In this document: positions 35,343 to 44,652 of the stretch, in pieces | How positions within the stretch are numbered: position 1 is the stretch's first letter | Layout: the number at the start of each line of letters is the position of its first letter | Origin: an uncultured Sphingomonadaceae bacterium | Lineage (GTDB): Bacteria > Pseudomonadota > Alphaproteobacteria > Sphingomonadales > Sphingomonadaceae | Direction: 5' to 3' | DNA length: 64,000 nucleotides | Assembly: GCA_903871605.1 (NCBI GenBank) | Contig: CAIQHF010000051.1 | Span: 185,928-249,927 of the forward strand | The notes under the pieces: model-generated | The model's input: only the letters and a program-made list of their open reading frames with translations | What the model was told of the DNA's origin: nothing | The model's database searches: none | Position numbers and translations under genes: made by a program

Positions 35343-38300
35343 TCAGGCCGCCTCGCTGACGCGCGCGCGCCGTTCGGGCGTGGCTTTGACCGCCTCGAGC
35401 AGCGCGGCGCGCTTGATTTCATATTCAACCATCGCCTGCTTCTTTACCGGCCCATAGCCGCGAACCATGGTCGGCAAGCCTGCCAGCGCCGTGGCATGCG
35501 TGAGGCCCGCTTCATCGAGGCCAGCACAGAGATTCTCAATCGTCGCGAGATAGGCGTCGCGCAGGGCGCGCTCGGCACGGCGTTCGTGCGTGCGACCGAA
35601 CGGATCCGCCCAACTGCCCCGCAAGGATTTCATCCGCGCCAGGACGGCGAATGCGGTGAAGATCCAGGGTCCGAACTTGCGCTTGGCCGGCCGGCCCGTG
35701 CGCGGATCAGTGCGCGAGATGATCGGTGGGGCGAGCCAGATCGAGACCCGCTTCGTCTCGGCAAACTGCGCAGCCAGCGTCTGTCGGAAGGCGGGCTCGG
35801 CGTAGAGGCGCGCAACCTCATATTCGTCTTTATAGGCCATCAGCTTGTACGCGTTGACCGCCGCCGCGCGGAGCATGGTGGTGCCCTCGACGCCCAGTCC
35901 CTCGGTCGCGGCCCGCACGCGCTCGATCGTCGCGACATAACGGTCGGCATAAGCCTGGTCCTGATAGGCGACCAGGTCGGCGATGCGCCGGTCGATCAAT
36001 GCATCGAGCGTTTCCTCAACCTTGGTGTCTGTCTCGATCAGACCAGCAATCTTCTCCACCCTGGCGCCATCGACCGCAGCCAGCCGACCCCAAGAGAAGG
36101 CGCGCTTGTTGAGCGCCACTGCAGCACCATTGGCCTCGATCGCCGCCTCGAACGCTTCGGCCGACAGCGGCAGTAGGCCCTTCTGCCACGCATAGCCGAC
36201 CAGCAGCGTGTTCGCCGCAACGCTGTTGCCGAACAACCCTTCCGCGATGCGGGTGGCGCTGAGCAGGAACCCCTTGTCACCGGCGCGCGTCAGCAGGACA
36301 TCGATCATGCGGGCGGTCGGCAAGGTCGCATCACGATCGGCGACGATATCCGCTGTCGGTGTCTCGTCGCCATTCAGGACGATGGCGCCGCGCCCTTTGG
36401 CGAACTTGGCCAGCGAGTCCGGACTGACTGCGACAACGGGATCCGTGCCCAACAACAGGTCGGTCTCGCCGGCGCCGATGCGCACGGCATGGATGGCGGT
36501 GCCGTGCGGGGCGATCCGCACCTGGCTGACCACCGCGCCGTTCTTTTGCGCGAGGCCGGTGAAGTCCAGCACCGTCGAGGCCAGGCCCTCGAGATGGGCG
36601 GCGGTGCCGAGCAGGGCGCCGACGGTCAGCACGCCGAGACCGCCGATGCCGGCGACGTAGACGTTGTAGACGCCATCGATGGCAACGCGCGCCGGCTCCG
36701 GGAGGATCGCAAACAGATCGGCTTCCAGCGCCTTGATCCGGTCGCCATCGGGCTTGCGGAGCACCGGTCCGTCAATCTCGACGAAGCTCGGGCAGAAGCC
36801 CTTCACGCAGGAGAAATCCTTGTTGCAGGCGGACTGGTTGATCCGACGCTTGGTGCCGAATTCTGTTTTCACCGGCTCGACCGCGATGCAGTTCGACTGG
36901 ACCGAACAATCGCCGCAGCCTTCGCAGACGCGTGGGTTGATGAAGAGGCGCCGATCGGGATCGGGGAACGCCCCGCGCTTGCGGCGACGGCGCTTCTCGG
37001 CAGCGCAGGTCTGCTCGTAAACGATCGCCGAAACGCCAGGGACGTCGCGCATTGCGCGCTGGATCGCGTCCATGTCGTCACGGTGCAGCGCCTTCACGCC
37101 GCCGGGCAGGTCCTGCCACTTGTCGGGATCGTCGCTGACCAGCCGAACGTCGCCGACGCCTTCGGCGAGCAACTGCGCGACGATCCGGCGCGGCTCGATC
37201 ACGCCCTCGGCCGGTTGGCCACCGGTCATCGCCACCGCGTCATTGTAGAGGATCTTGAAGGTGATGTTGGCCTTTGATGCGACCGCGGCACGGATCGCGA
37301 GCAGGCCGCTATGCTGATACGTGCCGTCCCCGAGATTCTGGAAAATGTGGCCGGTCTGCGAGAACGGTGCCGCGCCGACCCATTGCAGGCCTTCGCCGCC
37401 CATCTGGCTGAAGGTCGGCGTCTTCAACGCGGGCTGCGCCAGCGCCATGACATGGCAGCCGATGCCGCCGCCTGACATCGAGCCGTCGGGCGTCTTGGTC
37501 GAGCTGTTATGCGGACAGCCCGAGCAAAAGAATGGCTTGCGTACCGGGAAAGGGACGACCTCTCCACGCTGACCGCGTGCGGTCAGCGCCGCCAGACGAT
37601 CGCCGAGGCCGATTGGGTCGTTCGCACCCAGCCGGCTCACGATCGCCTGTGCGATCATCAGCGGCGTGAACTCCATGATCACCGGCAACAACGGCTTCCC
37701 CGTCTCGTCGGTCTTGCCAGTGACCCGGACGCGCTTTTTGGTGCGGTGGAACAAAGCGGATTTGATCTGCCCTTCGACGGTAGGGCTCTTCTCCTCGATC
37801 ACGAGGATCTCGTCGGCGTTGCTTGCAAAGGCCAGCAATGGATCGGTGGCGAGCGGCCAGCTCATCGCCACCTTGTAGATTGAAATCTCGAGCGCCTGCG
37901 CCTCGTCTTCGCCAATCCCGAGGTTAGAGAGCGCCTGCATCACGTCCTGATGCGCCTTGCCGACTGTGACGATGCACAGACGCTTGCGATCGCTTTCGAA
38001 TACCGAGTGATCGATGCGGTTGGCGGTCGCCCAGCCGATTGCGGCCGGGATGCGCTCTTCGACCATGCGCCTTTCATATTCGGCGCGCTGGCCGGGCCAT
38101 GCGATCGTCGGATCCCAGTTCAGACCGTGCGCGGGCACAAGATCGGCTGGCGAGAGATATGCGGGATAGGCGTCGGGCAACTCGAAGGTCGCAGCGCTCT
38201 CGACCACTTCGGCGATCGTCTTCATCGCCACCCACACTCCAGAGAAGCGCGACATGGCGATCCCGGCGAGGCCCAGCGAGAGGATTTCGGAGACATTCGC

Positions 38301-38822
38301 AGGCTGCAGGACCGGCATCATCACCGACTGGAAGATGCCGTCGGTCTGGTGCGGGAACATCGACGATTGTGCGGCATGATCGTCGCCACCGACCGCCAAC
38401 ACGCCACCCAGCGGCGACGTGCCGAGCATATTGGCATTGCGGAACACGTCGCCGGTGCGATCGACACCGTTGCCCTTGCCATACCATATCCCGAATACGC
38501 CATCGGCCTTCGTCGGGCCGTAGGCCTTGTGCATCTGCGCGCCCCACAAAGCGGTGGCGGCGAGATCCTCGTTCAGGCCAGGCTGAAAGACGATGTCATG
38601 GGCGGCGAGGTGCTTTTCTGCCTTCCACAGCTGCTGATCATAGGCGCCGAGCGGCGAGCCCCGATAGCCGGAGACGAGACCGGCCGTACTCAGTCCGCGT
38701 GTCCGATCAAGCCGGCGTTGCATCATCGGCAGGCGCACGAGCGCCTGGATACCGGTCATGAAGGTCGGCCCGGTTTCCGCGTTATAAATCGCGTCCAGGC
38801 TCGTGATGCGATCAAGTTTCAC
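35343..38822 (-). CDS. Fused indolepyruvate:ferredoxin oxidoreductase family protein
   Basis: A 1159-residue fusion of the alpha, beta and gamma parts of a 2-oxoacid:ferredoxin oxidoreductase. The pyrimidine-binding domain spans about residues 1-400. A CSGCPHNS motif is near 434. The thiamine-diphosphate domain (GGEGLQWVG, LYNDAVAMTGGQP) is at about 440-560. Ferredoxin-like cysteines (CEGCGDC, then CNKDFSCVKGFC) lie near 634 and 664-674. The gamma domain (GIGGLGVLTVG) starts near 722 and a C-terminal DUF6537-type domain near 944. It converts aryl or branched 2-oxoacids to acyl-CoA with a low-potential acceptor. The GTG at 38822 is chosen, with AGGAG ten bases upstream. It is divergent from an Lrp/AsnC gene. 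Confidence 0.9.
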   Translation of the reverse strand: MKLDRITSLDAIYNAETGPTFMTGIQALVRLPMMQRRLDRTRGLSTAGLVSGYRGSPLGAYDQQLWKAEKHLAAHDIVFQPGLNEDLAATALWGAQMHKAYGPTKADGVFGIWYGKGNGVDRTGDVFRNANMLGTSPLGGVLAVGGDDHAAQSSMFPHQTDGIFQSVMMPVLQPANVSEILSLGLAGIAMSRFSGVWVAMKTIAEVVESAATFELPDAYPAYLSPADLVPAHGLNWDPTIAWPGQRAEYERRMVEERIPAAIGWATANRIDHSVFESDRKRLCIVTVGKAHQDVMQALSNLGIGEDEAQALEISIYKVAMSWPLATDPLLAFASNADEILVIEEKSPTVEGQIKSALFHRTKKRVRVTGKTDETGKPLLPVIMEFTPLMIAQAIVSRLGANDPIGLGDRLAALTARGQRGEVVPFPVRKPFFCSGCPHNSSTKTPDGSMSGGGIGCHVMALAQPALKTPTFSQMGGEGLQWVGAAPFSQTGHIFQNLGDGTYQHSGLLAIRAAVASKANITFKILYNDAVAMTGGQPAEGVIEPRRIVAQLLAEGVGDVRLVSDDPDKWQDLPGGVKALHRDDMDAIQRAMRDVPGVSAIVYEQTCAAEKRRRRKRGAFPDPDRRLFINPRVCEGCGDCSVQSNCIAVEPVKTEFGTKRRINQSACNKDFSCVKGFCPSFVEIDGPVLRKPDGDRIKALEADLFAILPEPARVAIDGVYNVYVAGIGGLGVLTVGALLGTAAHLEGLASTVLDFTGLAQKNGAVVSQVRIAPHGTAIHAVRIGAGETDLLLGTDPVVAVSPDSLAKFAKGRGAIVLNGDETPTADIVADRDATLPTARMIDVLLTRAGDKGFLLSATRIAEGLFGNSVAANTLLVGYAWQKGLLPLSAEAFEAAIEANGAAVALNKRAFSWGRLAAVDGARVEKIAGLIETDTKVEETLDALIDRRIADLVAYQDQAYADRYVATIERVRAATEGLGVEGTTMLRAAAVNAYKLMAYKDEYEVARLYAEPAFRQTLAAQFAETKRVSIWLAPPIISRTDPRTGRPAKRKFGPWIFTAFAVLARMKSLRGSWADPFGRTHERRAERALRDAYLATIENLCAGLDEAGLTHATALAGLPTMVRGYGPVKKQAMVEYEIKRAALLEAVKATPERRARVSEAA

Positions 38823-38931
38823 GGCCAATCTCCTAGGCCGCCGTGTATAGACTACCCCGCCATTCATTTGGGACCAAACGCCTGGCCAAAAGCTGGCAAT
38901 ATTAGTATGATTGCACTACGCAATAGCGGCC

Positions 38932-39429
38932 ATGTCAGACAAAACTACTAGCTCCGCAGCGCTCGACCGCGCGGACAGCCAAATCCTCAAAACCTTAGCG
39001 AAGGACGGCAGAATCAGTTGGCGGGACCTGGCCGAGCGGATCGGGCTTTCGCTAACACCGACTCTGCGACGGGTGCGGCAATTAGAGCATGATGGGATCA
39101 TCAAAGGCTATGGTGCCCGAATAGATCAATCGAAACTTATAGGCTCAATGGCGGTGTTCATCTCCATCACGCTGGAACGGCAGGTCGACGAAGTCCTAAA
39201 TGCTTTTGAAGCGGCGATTCTGGAGCTGCCCGAGATCATGGGCGGCTATTTGATGAGCGGTGGCGCGGACTATATGCTCCACGCTTTCGTGCGCGATCTA
39301 GAGCATTATCGTCTGTTACTCGGGCAACTTACCCGCCTGGGCGGCATCGCTCATATTCAGTCGAGCTTCGTATTAAAAACATTTGCCCAGCGAACAGAGC
39401 CATCCGTCGGAGCGATGCAACTTCGATAG
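38932..39429 (+). CDS. Lrp/AsnC-family transcriptional regulator, copy 2
   Basis: A 165-residue regulator. The helix-turn-helix is at about residues 12-62 (WRDLAERIGLSLTPTLRRV) and the RAM domain at about 70-150 (GGYLMSGGADYMLHAFV). Family members sense amino acids. The ATG at 38932 is preferred over an upstream in-frame start at 38911 because it aligns with other members. It is divergent from the large ferredoxin oxidoreductase gene across 109 bases, so it is the likely local regulator of that operon, paired in logic with the first Lrp/AsnC gene beside the bkd operon. It is the last gene before the mobile element region. Confidence 0.86.
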   Translation: MSDKTTSSAALDRADSQILKTLAKDGRISWRDLAERIGLSLTPTLRRVRQLEHDGIIKGYGARIDQSKLIGSMAVFISITLERQVDEVLNAFEAAILELPEIMGGYLMSGGADYMLHAFVRDLEHYRLLLGQLTRLGGIAHIQSSFVLKTFAQRTEPSVGAMQLR

Positions 39430-39710
39430 TGCTACTAATTCTGCTGCCTAGATGCTTCTATCAAGACGGCCGGCGTCGATCATATGAGTTGCTTTCCAGA
39501 ATGCTCAACGATCGCGGAGATGTCGGGCCCGATTGTGTCAGTCCCTTCGGCTCATTCGGACCAGCGGCTTGCTTATCAAAGCGACTGGCTGCTTTAGGAG
39601 GTTTCCACCTCGATCAACACTACCGCTGCGGGCGGCAATGCGAGTGTAATAATGATCGGGTGACCCGAGTCATTTCGGCGCCGACGCATTTTCTGCTCGG
39701 GTGCTTCGAC
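39430..39710. other. Non-coding junction before the mobile element
   Basis: No gene, RNA or clear repeat. This is the zone where the chromosomal-type genes give way to conjugation-type genes, so I looked here for a copy of the tRNA 3' end that would mark a left attachment site and did not see one by eye. Confidence 0.35.
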
Positions 39711-39932
39711 TTAACGAGTCAATCGTCGATTCGGCGACTTCGCGAAATGAGATGATCGAAAATTCACTCGGTGCGAGCGATCGAGCTCGTTTAGAACGCA
39801 ATCTAGCCGCGCTCTTATGGGTCGCTCGCGTTCATTCGTCAGAAGATCGCGAGCAAGCGCGATCAGCCGCGCAGCCTCGAGCTGGCGGCGCTCGTCGTCA
39901 GAGAGCAGGTTCTCAATTGGCAAATGATACAT
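39711..39932 (-). CDS. Small hypothetical protein, divergent from the XRE regulator
   Basis: A 73-residue frame beginning MYHLPIENLLSDDERRQLEAARL, with a charged, probably helical composition and no membrane segment. No family is recognised. Support comes from position: it is divergent from the XRE gene at 40056, and the shared gap holds two operator-like palindromes, one nearer to each gene. The basic, less protein-like C-terminus could mean truncation. It may be a regulator target or a small partner protein. Confidence 0.4.
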   Translation of the reverse strand: MYHLPIENLLSDDERRQLEAARLIALARDLLTNERERPIRARLDCVLNELDRSHRVNFRSSHFAKSPNRRLTR

Positions 39933-39990
39933 CCGTTTTGGTGGTAAGTGGCCGCTACCCCCGGGTGACGATCAGGTCACGACTCTAGTT

Positions 39991-40007
39991 TACATCAAGT
40001 TGGTGTA
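39991..40007. promoter_or_regulatory. Operator-like palindrome 1, XRE gap
   Basis: TACATCAA G TTGGTGTA, an eight-base inverted repeat with one mismatch and a one-base centre at 39999. It shares the core ACATCAA-n-TTGATGT with the palindrome at 40029-40051, whose centre lies 41 bases away, close to four helical turns. Confidence 0.6.
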
Positions 40008-40028
40008 GAGCCAAGGGCCAAGCACGGT

Positions 40029-40051
40029 CCTCACATCAATTTGATGTGAGG
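40029..40051. promoter_or_regulatory. Operator-like palindrome 2, XRE gap
   Basis: CCTCACATCAA T TTGATGTGAGG, a perfect 11-base inverted repeat with a one-base centre at 40040, ending four bases before the GTG start of the XRE gene. Binding here would block translation-start-proximal transcription, so autorepression by the adjacent regulator is the natural reading. Confidence 0.7.
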
Positions 40052-40055
40052 GACT

Positions 40056-40298
40056 GTGGCACGAGGCATCCACGATAGTCGCTATCGCTGGGTGATCGAA
40101 CGCCTGGTCGAGGCACGGAAGAAACTGGGCCTGACGCAGGAAGCGGTGGCGCAGCGCCTGGGCAAGCCGCAGCAATATGTCTCACGCTATGAGACGGGCG
40201 AACGCCGCCTAGATATCTTCGAATATCTCGACGCCGCGCGCGTTCTGTCTGTGGACGGCTTGGCGCTCGCCAGCGAAGCAAACCAGCTGCCAAGCTGA
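40056..40298 (+). CDS. XRE-family helix-turn-helix protein
   Basis: An 80-residue DNA-binding protein that is almost wholly one XRE domain. Helix-turn-helix at about residues 18-72, with LTQEAVAQRLGKPQQYVSRYETGERRLD seen in outline as recognition helix PQQYVSRYE. The start is GTG at 40056, placed four bases after a perfect palindrome. Such short proteins commonly control conjugation modules or act as antitoxins. It is convergent with the coupling-protein gene at 42095-40302 and divergent from a small hypothetical gene. Both neighbours, and perhaps the tra genes, are candidate targets. Confidence 0.82.
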   Translation: MARGIHDSRYRWVIERLVEARKKLGLTQEAVAQRLGKPQQYVSRYETGERRLDIFEYLDAARVLSVDGLALASEANQLPS

Positions 40299-40301
40299 CA
40301 C

Positions 40302-42095
40302 TCATCGCATTACCTGCAAATTTCTGGATGCTTCGAACGCTGCAACGCGTTCGGGATACTCAACATACGGGAACCGCACCCGCCACCAGTCCGGTGCCGT
40401 CGCGCGCTTCACAAATCCCTCGCGATTGGCGAGCTGCATGATCTCGCTGGCGAGAGCGACATCCTCGACGCTCCGCTTGCTCTGCATCGACATCGACCGG
40501 GAGGTAAACCGCCCGCGCGTGCGCGAGCGGCTGACATCATCGCGCTCCACTTCCCGGTTGCCAATCAGATCCGAGGCAAGCTCGGCGGTCCCGCCGCCTT
40601 CGCTGAGACCGCAGCGGAGCAGCAGCAGATTGCCACAATTCTCGATGATCGTGTGAGCGCCCTCGCCGTAGATCTGTTTGACCTGAGCAAAGCTCTGGAA
40701 GCCGATCGCGACGCGACCGCCGAACTTGCGGAGTCGCGCTTGGGCGTCTTTCAGCCCCTCGATGCGACCGAGCGCGTCAAGCTCGTCGATGTGAAACCAA
40801 ATCCGGCGCTCGCTCGACGGGGCGAGCGACAGCGTCTCCATGATGGCGAGATTTATCCAGCAAGAAATGAGGCCACGCAGCGCCGCGATCTGATTGGCGG
40901 CGTAAGGCATCCAGAGCGAGCCTTTGCCTTCCCGCACCCAGCGCCGGATCGAAAATCCCGGCCCCGCCTGAACATCGAAACTGCGCAAACTGGCGACGGC
41001 GGGTGTGATCGTGCCGAGAATGCTCGCAAGCATCCGTTCGCCGCCCTCTTCGAAATAGCGCGCGGCCGGCGTCCCGTCGCACAACGCCTTCAGCTGCGCC
41101 CTGTTGGCCTGGGTGAGCGCGGCAACAAAATCGGCGGAACTGCCCATCGCGTTCGCGACCCAGCTTTCCATGGCACTGCTCAGGAATTGCTGGGCGTAAC
41201 TGATCCACTGGTCGTGATCGCCATGGCCGAGATATGGGAGCAGCGACTGCGCCACCATCGCGAAGTCGCCGACCTGCTCGATCTCACCGAGCAAATCCCA
41301 GTGAGCGCATCGCGCATCGAACGGGTTGAGGATGATGTCACCGCGCTGGTGGAAGACGCTCATGGCCGTGCCGTCGGGATCGGCGACCACCTGGCGATCC
41401 CCACGCCGAGACGCCCCGGCGATGATGGCGCGAAGAGCCGTCGATTTGCCCGATCCCGTCGTGCCGATCGCCGCGACGTGCATCGTTTCATCTTCGGGCG
41501 TAAGCGGCACGCCGGCCAGCGCAACCCGATCTGTGAGGCCGGTGACCAACCGGCTGCGCAGCCGATTGGCGGTCCCGCGCATCCTGGTCCCGCGCAAATG
41601 CGTGACCTTGCGCGGCCATGCGCCGAGGCGCGCGGCGACTGCCCCGCCGAGATAAGCAAAGACTGCCGGGAGCATTACCGCCAGAGTCGGGCTGTCGGTG
41701 AGGAAGCTCGTATAGAGCCACAGGCCGATCAGGATCCCGGCACCCCAGCCGAGCGGTGCTGAGAACAGGGCCCAGGGCGTGCGGCGGTCAACGGCTTGGA
41801 CCGCGCCGATCGCAAGCGTGCCGGGCAGCGCCGCCATGGCAAACCAGACATGATACCGATGCAGAGCGAGCCATAGCCAGCGCTGATCGAGCCAGGGCTC
41901 GAGACTATTACGATGGCGCCAATGTTCGAGGACCAGATCGCGCCACGCGAACCGCGCATCGATGGGGATGAAATGCGCCACGATTGGCCAGCCGAATCCA
42001 ACGGCGACGAGCGAGAGCAAGAAGCCGATCTGATGGACAACGGGATCAGAACCGGAGCCCTGCCCGCCGCCGGATGCGCCGCCGGCCTGGCTCAC
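40302..42095 (-). CDS. traG: Type IV coupling protein (TraG/VirD4 family)
   Basis: A 597-residue inner-membrane ATPase that brings the relaxase-DNA complex to a type IV secretion channel. Hydrophobic segments lie within about residues 18-150. The Walker A motif GTTGSGKSTAL is near residue 214 and the Walker B-type IWFHIDELDALG near 435. The C-terminal QSFAQVKQIYG segment, followed by a glutamine-rich ATPase core, is typical of TraD/TraG coupling proteins. The GTG at 42095 overlaps the TraA stop (GTGA), so translation is coupled to the relaxase gene. The secretion channel genes it should serve are not in the window, so it either uses a helper system or the element is incomplete. Confidence 0.88.
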   Translation of the reverse strand: MSQAGGASGGGQGSGSDPVVHQIGFLLSLVAVGFGWPIVAHFIPIDARFAWRDLVLEHWRHRNSLEPWLDQRWLWLALHRYHVWFAMAALPGTLAIGAVQAVDRRTPWALFSAPLGWGAGILIGLWLYTSFLTDSPTLAVMLPAVFAYLGGAVAARLGAWPRKVTHLRGTRMRGTANRLRSRLVTGLTDRVALAGVPLTPEDETMHVAAIGTTGSGKSTALRAIIAGASRRGDRQVVADPDGTAMSVFHQRGDIILNPFDARCAHWDLLGEIEQVGDFAMVAQSLLPYLGHGDHDQWISYAQQFLSSAMESWVANAMGSSADFVAALTQANRAQLKALCDGTPAARYFEEGGERMLASILGTITPAVASLRSFDVQAGPGFSIRRWVREGKGSLWMPYAANQIAALRGLISCWINLAIMETLSLAPSSERRIWFHIDELDALGRIEGLKDAQARLRKFGGRVAIGFQSFAQVKQIYGEGAHTIIENCGNLLLLRCGLSEGGGTAELASDLIGNREVERDDVSRSRTRGRFTSRSMSMQSKRSVEDVALASEIMQLANREGFVKRATAPDWWRVRFPYVEYPERVAAFEASRNLQVMR

Positions 42096-44587
42096 CGCTC
42101 AGCCCCATAATCGCGATCCCTGCCCGGCGCTGGCACCGCCTTGGCCGCTGCCGCAAAAGCCGCGCGGGTCTGCTCGGCCGAGCGGTGCGGCGCGTTGCCG
42201 AGCGCTGCGAACGTCTCGCGCAGCTGACGCGCACGATCCTGCTCCGGGCTGGTCTTCGATCCGCCCGCGTCCTTTCCGGCCGGTCCGCGCGCCTGTGCAT
42301 TGGCAGCCGCCTGAGTCGGCTGCGGCGCGGGAGTCCCGTCGGCCACGCCGCGCGCACTGCTTACGGCGGAGCGGCTTGCGCGCGGTGGCGACGCGCCGTC
42401 ACGCTCATAGTCGAGCGCCATGTCCTTCGGCCGCTCGCGTGCGAGCATGCGACGCAACTGGGTCTCATCGGCGAAATCATCCCGGCCATAGTGAAGCGCG
42501 GTTTGCGTCCGGTGGCGCGACAGGGCGACGTAACTCGAATGCGCGTCCATGCCGGGCGTCGCCAGCACATGGGTACGATCGACGGTCATGCCCTGCGTCT
42601 TGTGGACAGTGGCGGCATAGCCGTGATCGACATGGGCATAGCTTTTGAGATCCACGTCGACCTTGCGACCGTCGTCGAGCCGCACCGCCAAAGTGTCGCG
42701 GCCCGCTTTCTCAATCGTGCCGAGCGAGCCGTTCTTCACGCCGAGATCGCGGTCGTTCCTGAGGAACAGGATGCGATCGTTCTCGGCGAACTGCCGTTCG
42801 CCACGTTCGGTCTGTACGGATACGTCGCGGCCGAGCTCGCCGTGCGTCTGCAGCCGCTCGCGCGCCGCCTGATTCAACATCGCAACCTCCGTGTTCATGT
42901 GGGTGAGAATGATACGGGAGTCGGCGGGTGCGGCCCGCCGTTCGGCATCCCAGTGGTCGATCAGCGCGGCGCGTGCGGCGTCGCGGGTATCGGCGGCATG
43001 GATCATGCCGGCCCGGCTGTAAGCGGCAACCGCTTCGCCGGTTCGGCCCGTCGCGAACATGCGCGTCGCATCGCGCATCCACTGTTCCGCCTGCCGTCGC
43101 ACCTCGCCGATCTCGGCCGCGCCGTGACGCTCGGCGAGCAATCGGAACGCAGCGCCGGCCTCGATCGCCTGGAGCTGCTGGACGTCGCCGACCATCACGA
43201 CCTTGGCGCCGGCGCCAGCGGCCTCGGCCAAAACGCGCTGCAATTGCCGCGTGCCAACCATGCCGGCCTCGTCGACCACCAGCACGTCGCGCGCCGACAG
43301 CCGGTCACGATCTCGCGCCCAGGCGTGTTCGAAACTGGCGATCGTGCGCGACACGATGCCCGAGCCGCCCTCGAGGTTTTCAGCAGCGATGCCCGATAGC
43401 GCGGCACCGCGCACGGTGTAGCCGGCGGCCTCCCATGCTTCCCGCGCCACGCCGAGCATCGCCGATTTGCCGGCGCCCGCATAGCCGACGACCAAGGTAA
43501 GCCCGGGCGCTTTGACGACATGGTCGAGGGCCGCGCGCTGATCGCGCCCGAGGGCCAGGCCGCGATCCGCCGCCACCGCAACCGCGCGCTCGACATCCTG
43601 CCGACCGACCGCGTGCTTCGCGGCCGAGAGCGTCGCCGCGTTGCGCGCTAGTGCTTCTTCCGCGCTCACCATGGATACTGTCGTGAATCGCTCTTCGCCA
43701 CGCCCATCACGGCCGAGCGCGAGCAGATGGTCCGAACCACGCATCGCGCTGAGCACCTGACCATATTGCTCAGCCCCTTCCGAATGCCGATGCGCGAACA
43801 TCGCCATGTCGCGGCGCGTGAAGGTGGCTTGCTGCCGGGTCAGTGCGTCGAGGCCAATTTCCGGTTGGGCGATGATGGTCGCACCGTTGGTGCGCGCGAT
43901 ACGGACATGCTCGTCGGCGCGTTCGGCATCCTCACCGCGTTCCAAGCGGCGCGCGCCGGCCGCTCCGATCTTGTGCTGCGGCTCGAGATCGATCCCCTGC
44001 GTGTCGTAACTGCGATGATCGATACGCGCGTCAATGCCAAGCGACATCAGCCGCTCGTTGACATGGTCGGCCCAGCGCTCGCGCCACTGATGGAGCAGCG
44101 CCGTCGCGTTCCACTCGCGCACCTTCGCGCCGAATCCATCCGGTCCGATTTCGCGCGTGGCGAGCATCACATGCGCATGAGGTTTGGCCTGGCCGTCGGC
44201 ACCGATGTCCCAGTGGATGTTGAGATCGGCAACCATGCCGCGACCGACGAACTCCTTGGCCACGAACTCGCGGGCGAGCGCGACGCCCTGCTCTTGGGTC
44301 AATTCGCGGGGGATCGCGAATTCGACCTCGCGGGCGAGCTGCGCGTCCTTGCGCTTCTCGGTCGCTTCGACCTCGTTCCACAGCGCTTCGCGTTCCCGCA
44401 AGCGCTCCGGCGCACCCTCGGGCAGCATCACTTCGGAATGGACAACGCCCGTCTTGTTGGTGAAGTCGTGGTGACGATCGAGCCGCTCGTCATGGAGCCG
44501 GGACGCCGAGCGATAGGCAGCGGATGCCAGCGCGCTCGAGCCGCCCGCGCGCCCGATGATCTTGGCGGAGAAGTGGTAGATGGCCAT
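42092..44587 (-). CDS. traA: Ti-type conjugative relaxase TraA (MobA/MobL nuclease plus helicase)
   Basis: An 831-residue relaxase-helicase, somewhat short for the family (often 900-1100). The MobA/MobL nickase domain (about residues 1-230) carries AYRSASRLHDER, the metal-binding histidines in KPHAHVMLATRE, and the HWRERWADHVN-like segment (HQWRERWADHVN). The helicase has Walker A GYAGAGKSAML near 373 and VLVVDEAGMVG near 440. The UvrD-type C-terminal motif TVHKTQGMTVDR is near 665. It nicks oriT and unwinds the transferred strand. The ATG at 44587 (MAIYHFS) matches the family better than the TTG at 44596. The tail after residue 715 is Ala/Pro-rich and not conserved. Confidence 0.9.
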   Translation of the reverse strand: MAIYHFSAKIIGRAGGSSALASAAYRSASRLHDERLDRHHDFTNKTGVVHSEVMLPEGAPERLREREALWNEVEATEKRKDAQLAREVEFAIPRELTQEQGVALAREFVAKEFVGRGMVADLNIHWDIGADGQAKPHAHVMLATREIGPDGFGAKVREWNATALLHQWRERWADHVNERLMSLGIDARIDHRSYDTQGIDLEPQHKIGAAGARRLERGEDAERADEHVRIARTNGATIIAQPEIGLDALTRQQATFTRRDMAMFAHRHSEGAEQYGQVLSAMRGSDHLLALGRDGRGEERFTTVSMVSAEEALARNAATLSAAKHAVGRQDVERAVAVAADRGLALGRDQRAALDHVVKAPGLTLVVGYAGAGKSAMLGVAREAWEAAGYTVRGAALSGIAAENLEGGSGIVSRTIASFEHAWARDRDRLSARDVLVVDEAGMVGTRQLQRVLAEAAGAGAKVVMVGDVQQLQAIEAGAAFRLLAERHGAAEIGEVRRQAEQWMRDATRMFATGRTGEAVAAYSRAGMIHAADTRDAARAALIDHWDAERRAAPADSRIILTHMNTEVAMLNQAARERLQTHGELGRDVSVQTERGERQFAENDRILFLRNDRDLGVKNGSLGTIEKAGRDTLAVRLDDGRKVDVDLKSYAHVDHGYAATVHKTQGMTVDRTHVLATPGMDAHSSYVALSRHRTQTALHYGRDDFADETQLRRMLARERPKDMALDYERDGASPPRASRSAVSSARGVADGTPAPQPTQAAANAQARGPAGKDAGGSKTSPEQDRARQLRETFAALGNAPHRSAEQTRAAFAAAAKAVPAPGRDRDYGAER

Positions 44588-44618
44588 CGTGGCCAATCAA
44601 TTACGCCCGATCTCGCGA

Positions 44619-44652
44619 TGTCGGTACGACGTATAAGCGCGCTCTCGTACGC
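44619..44652. other. Candidate origin of transfer (oriT) with nic-like sequence
   Basis: The 153-base gap between traA and the divergent traC-traD genes is where Ti-type elements carry oriT. It contains GACGTATAAGCGCGCT at 44628-44643. This resembles the Ti oriT segment (GACGTATAATTGCGCC as I recall it) and the RSF1010-type nic region. A short inverted repeat, GTCG-GTA-CGAC, stands directly 5' of it. The assignment rests on position and resemblance only. Confidence 0.55.

Noticed and set aside
39430..40055. Left attachment site of the mobile element in the gap near 39.4-40.0 kb
   Set aside because: No copy of the tRNA-fMet 3' end (GCGGGGACAGGATTTGAACC or its complement) was found there by eye; the left end remains open.
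40056..40298. XRE protein as antitoxin of a toxin-antitoxin pair with the divergent small gene
   Set aside because: Divergent orientation and two operators favour a simple regulator; the small protein shows no toxin motif.
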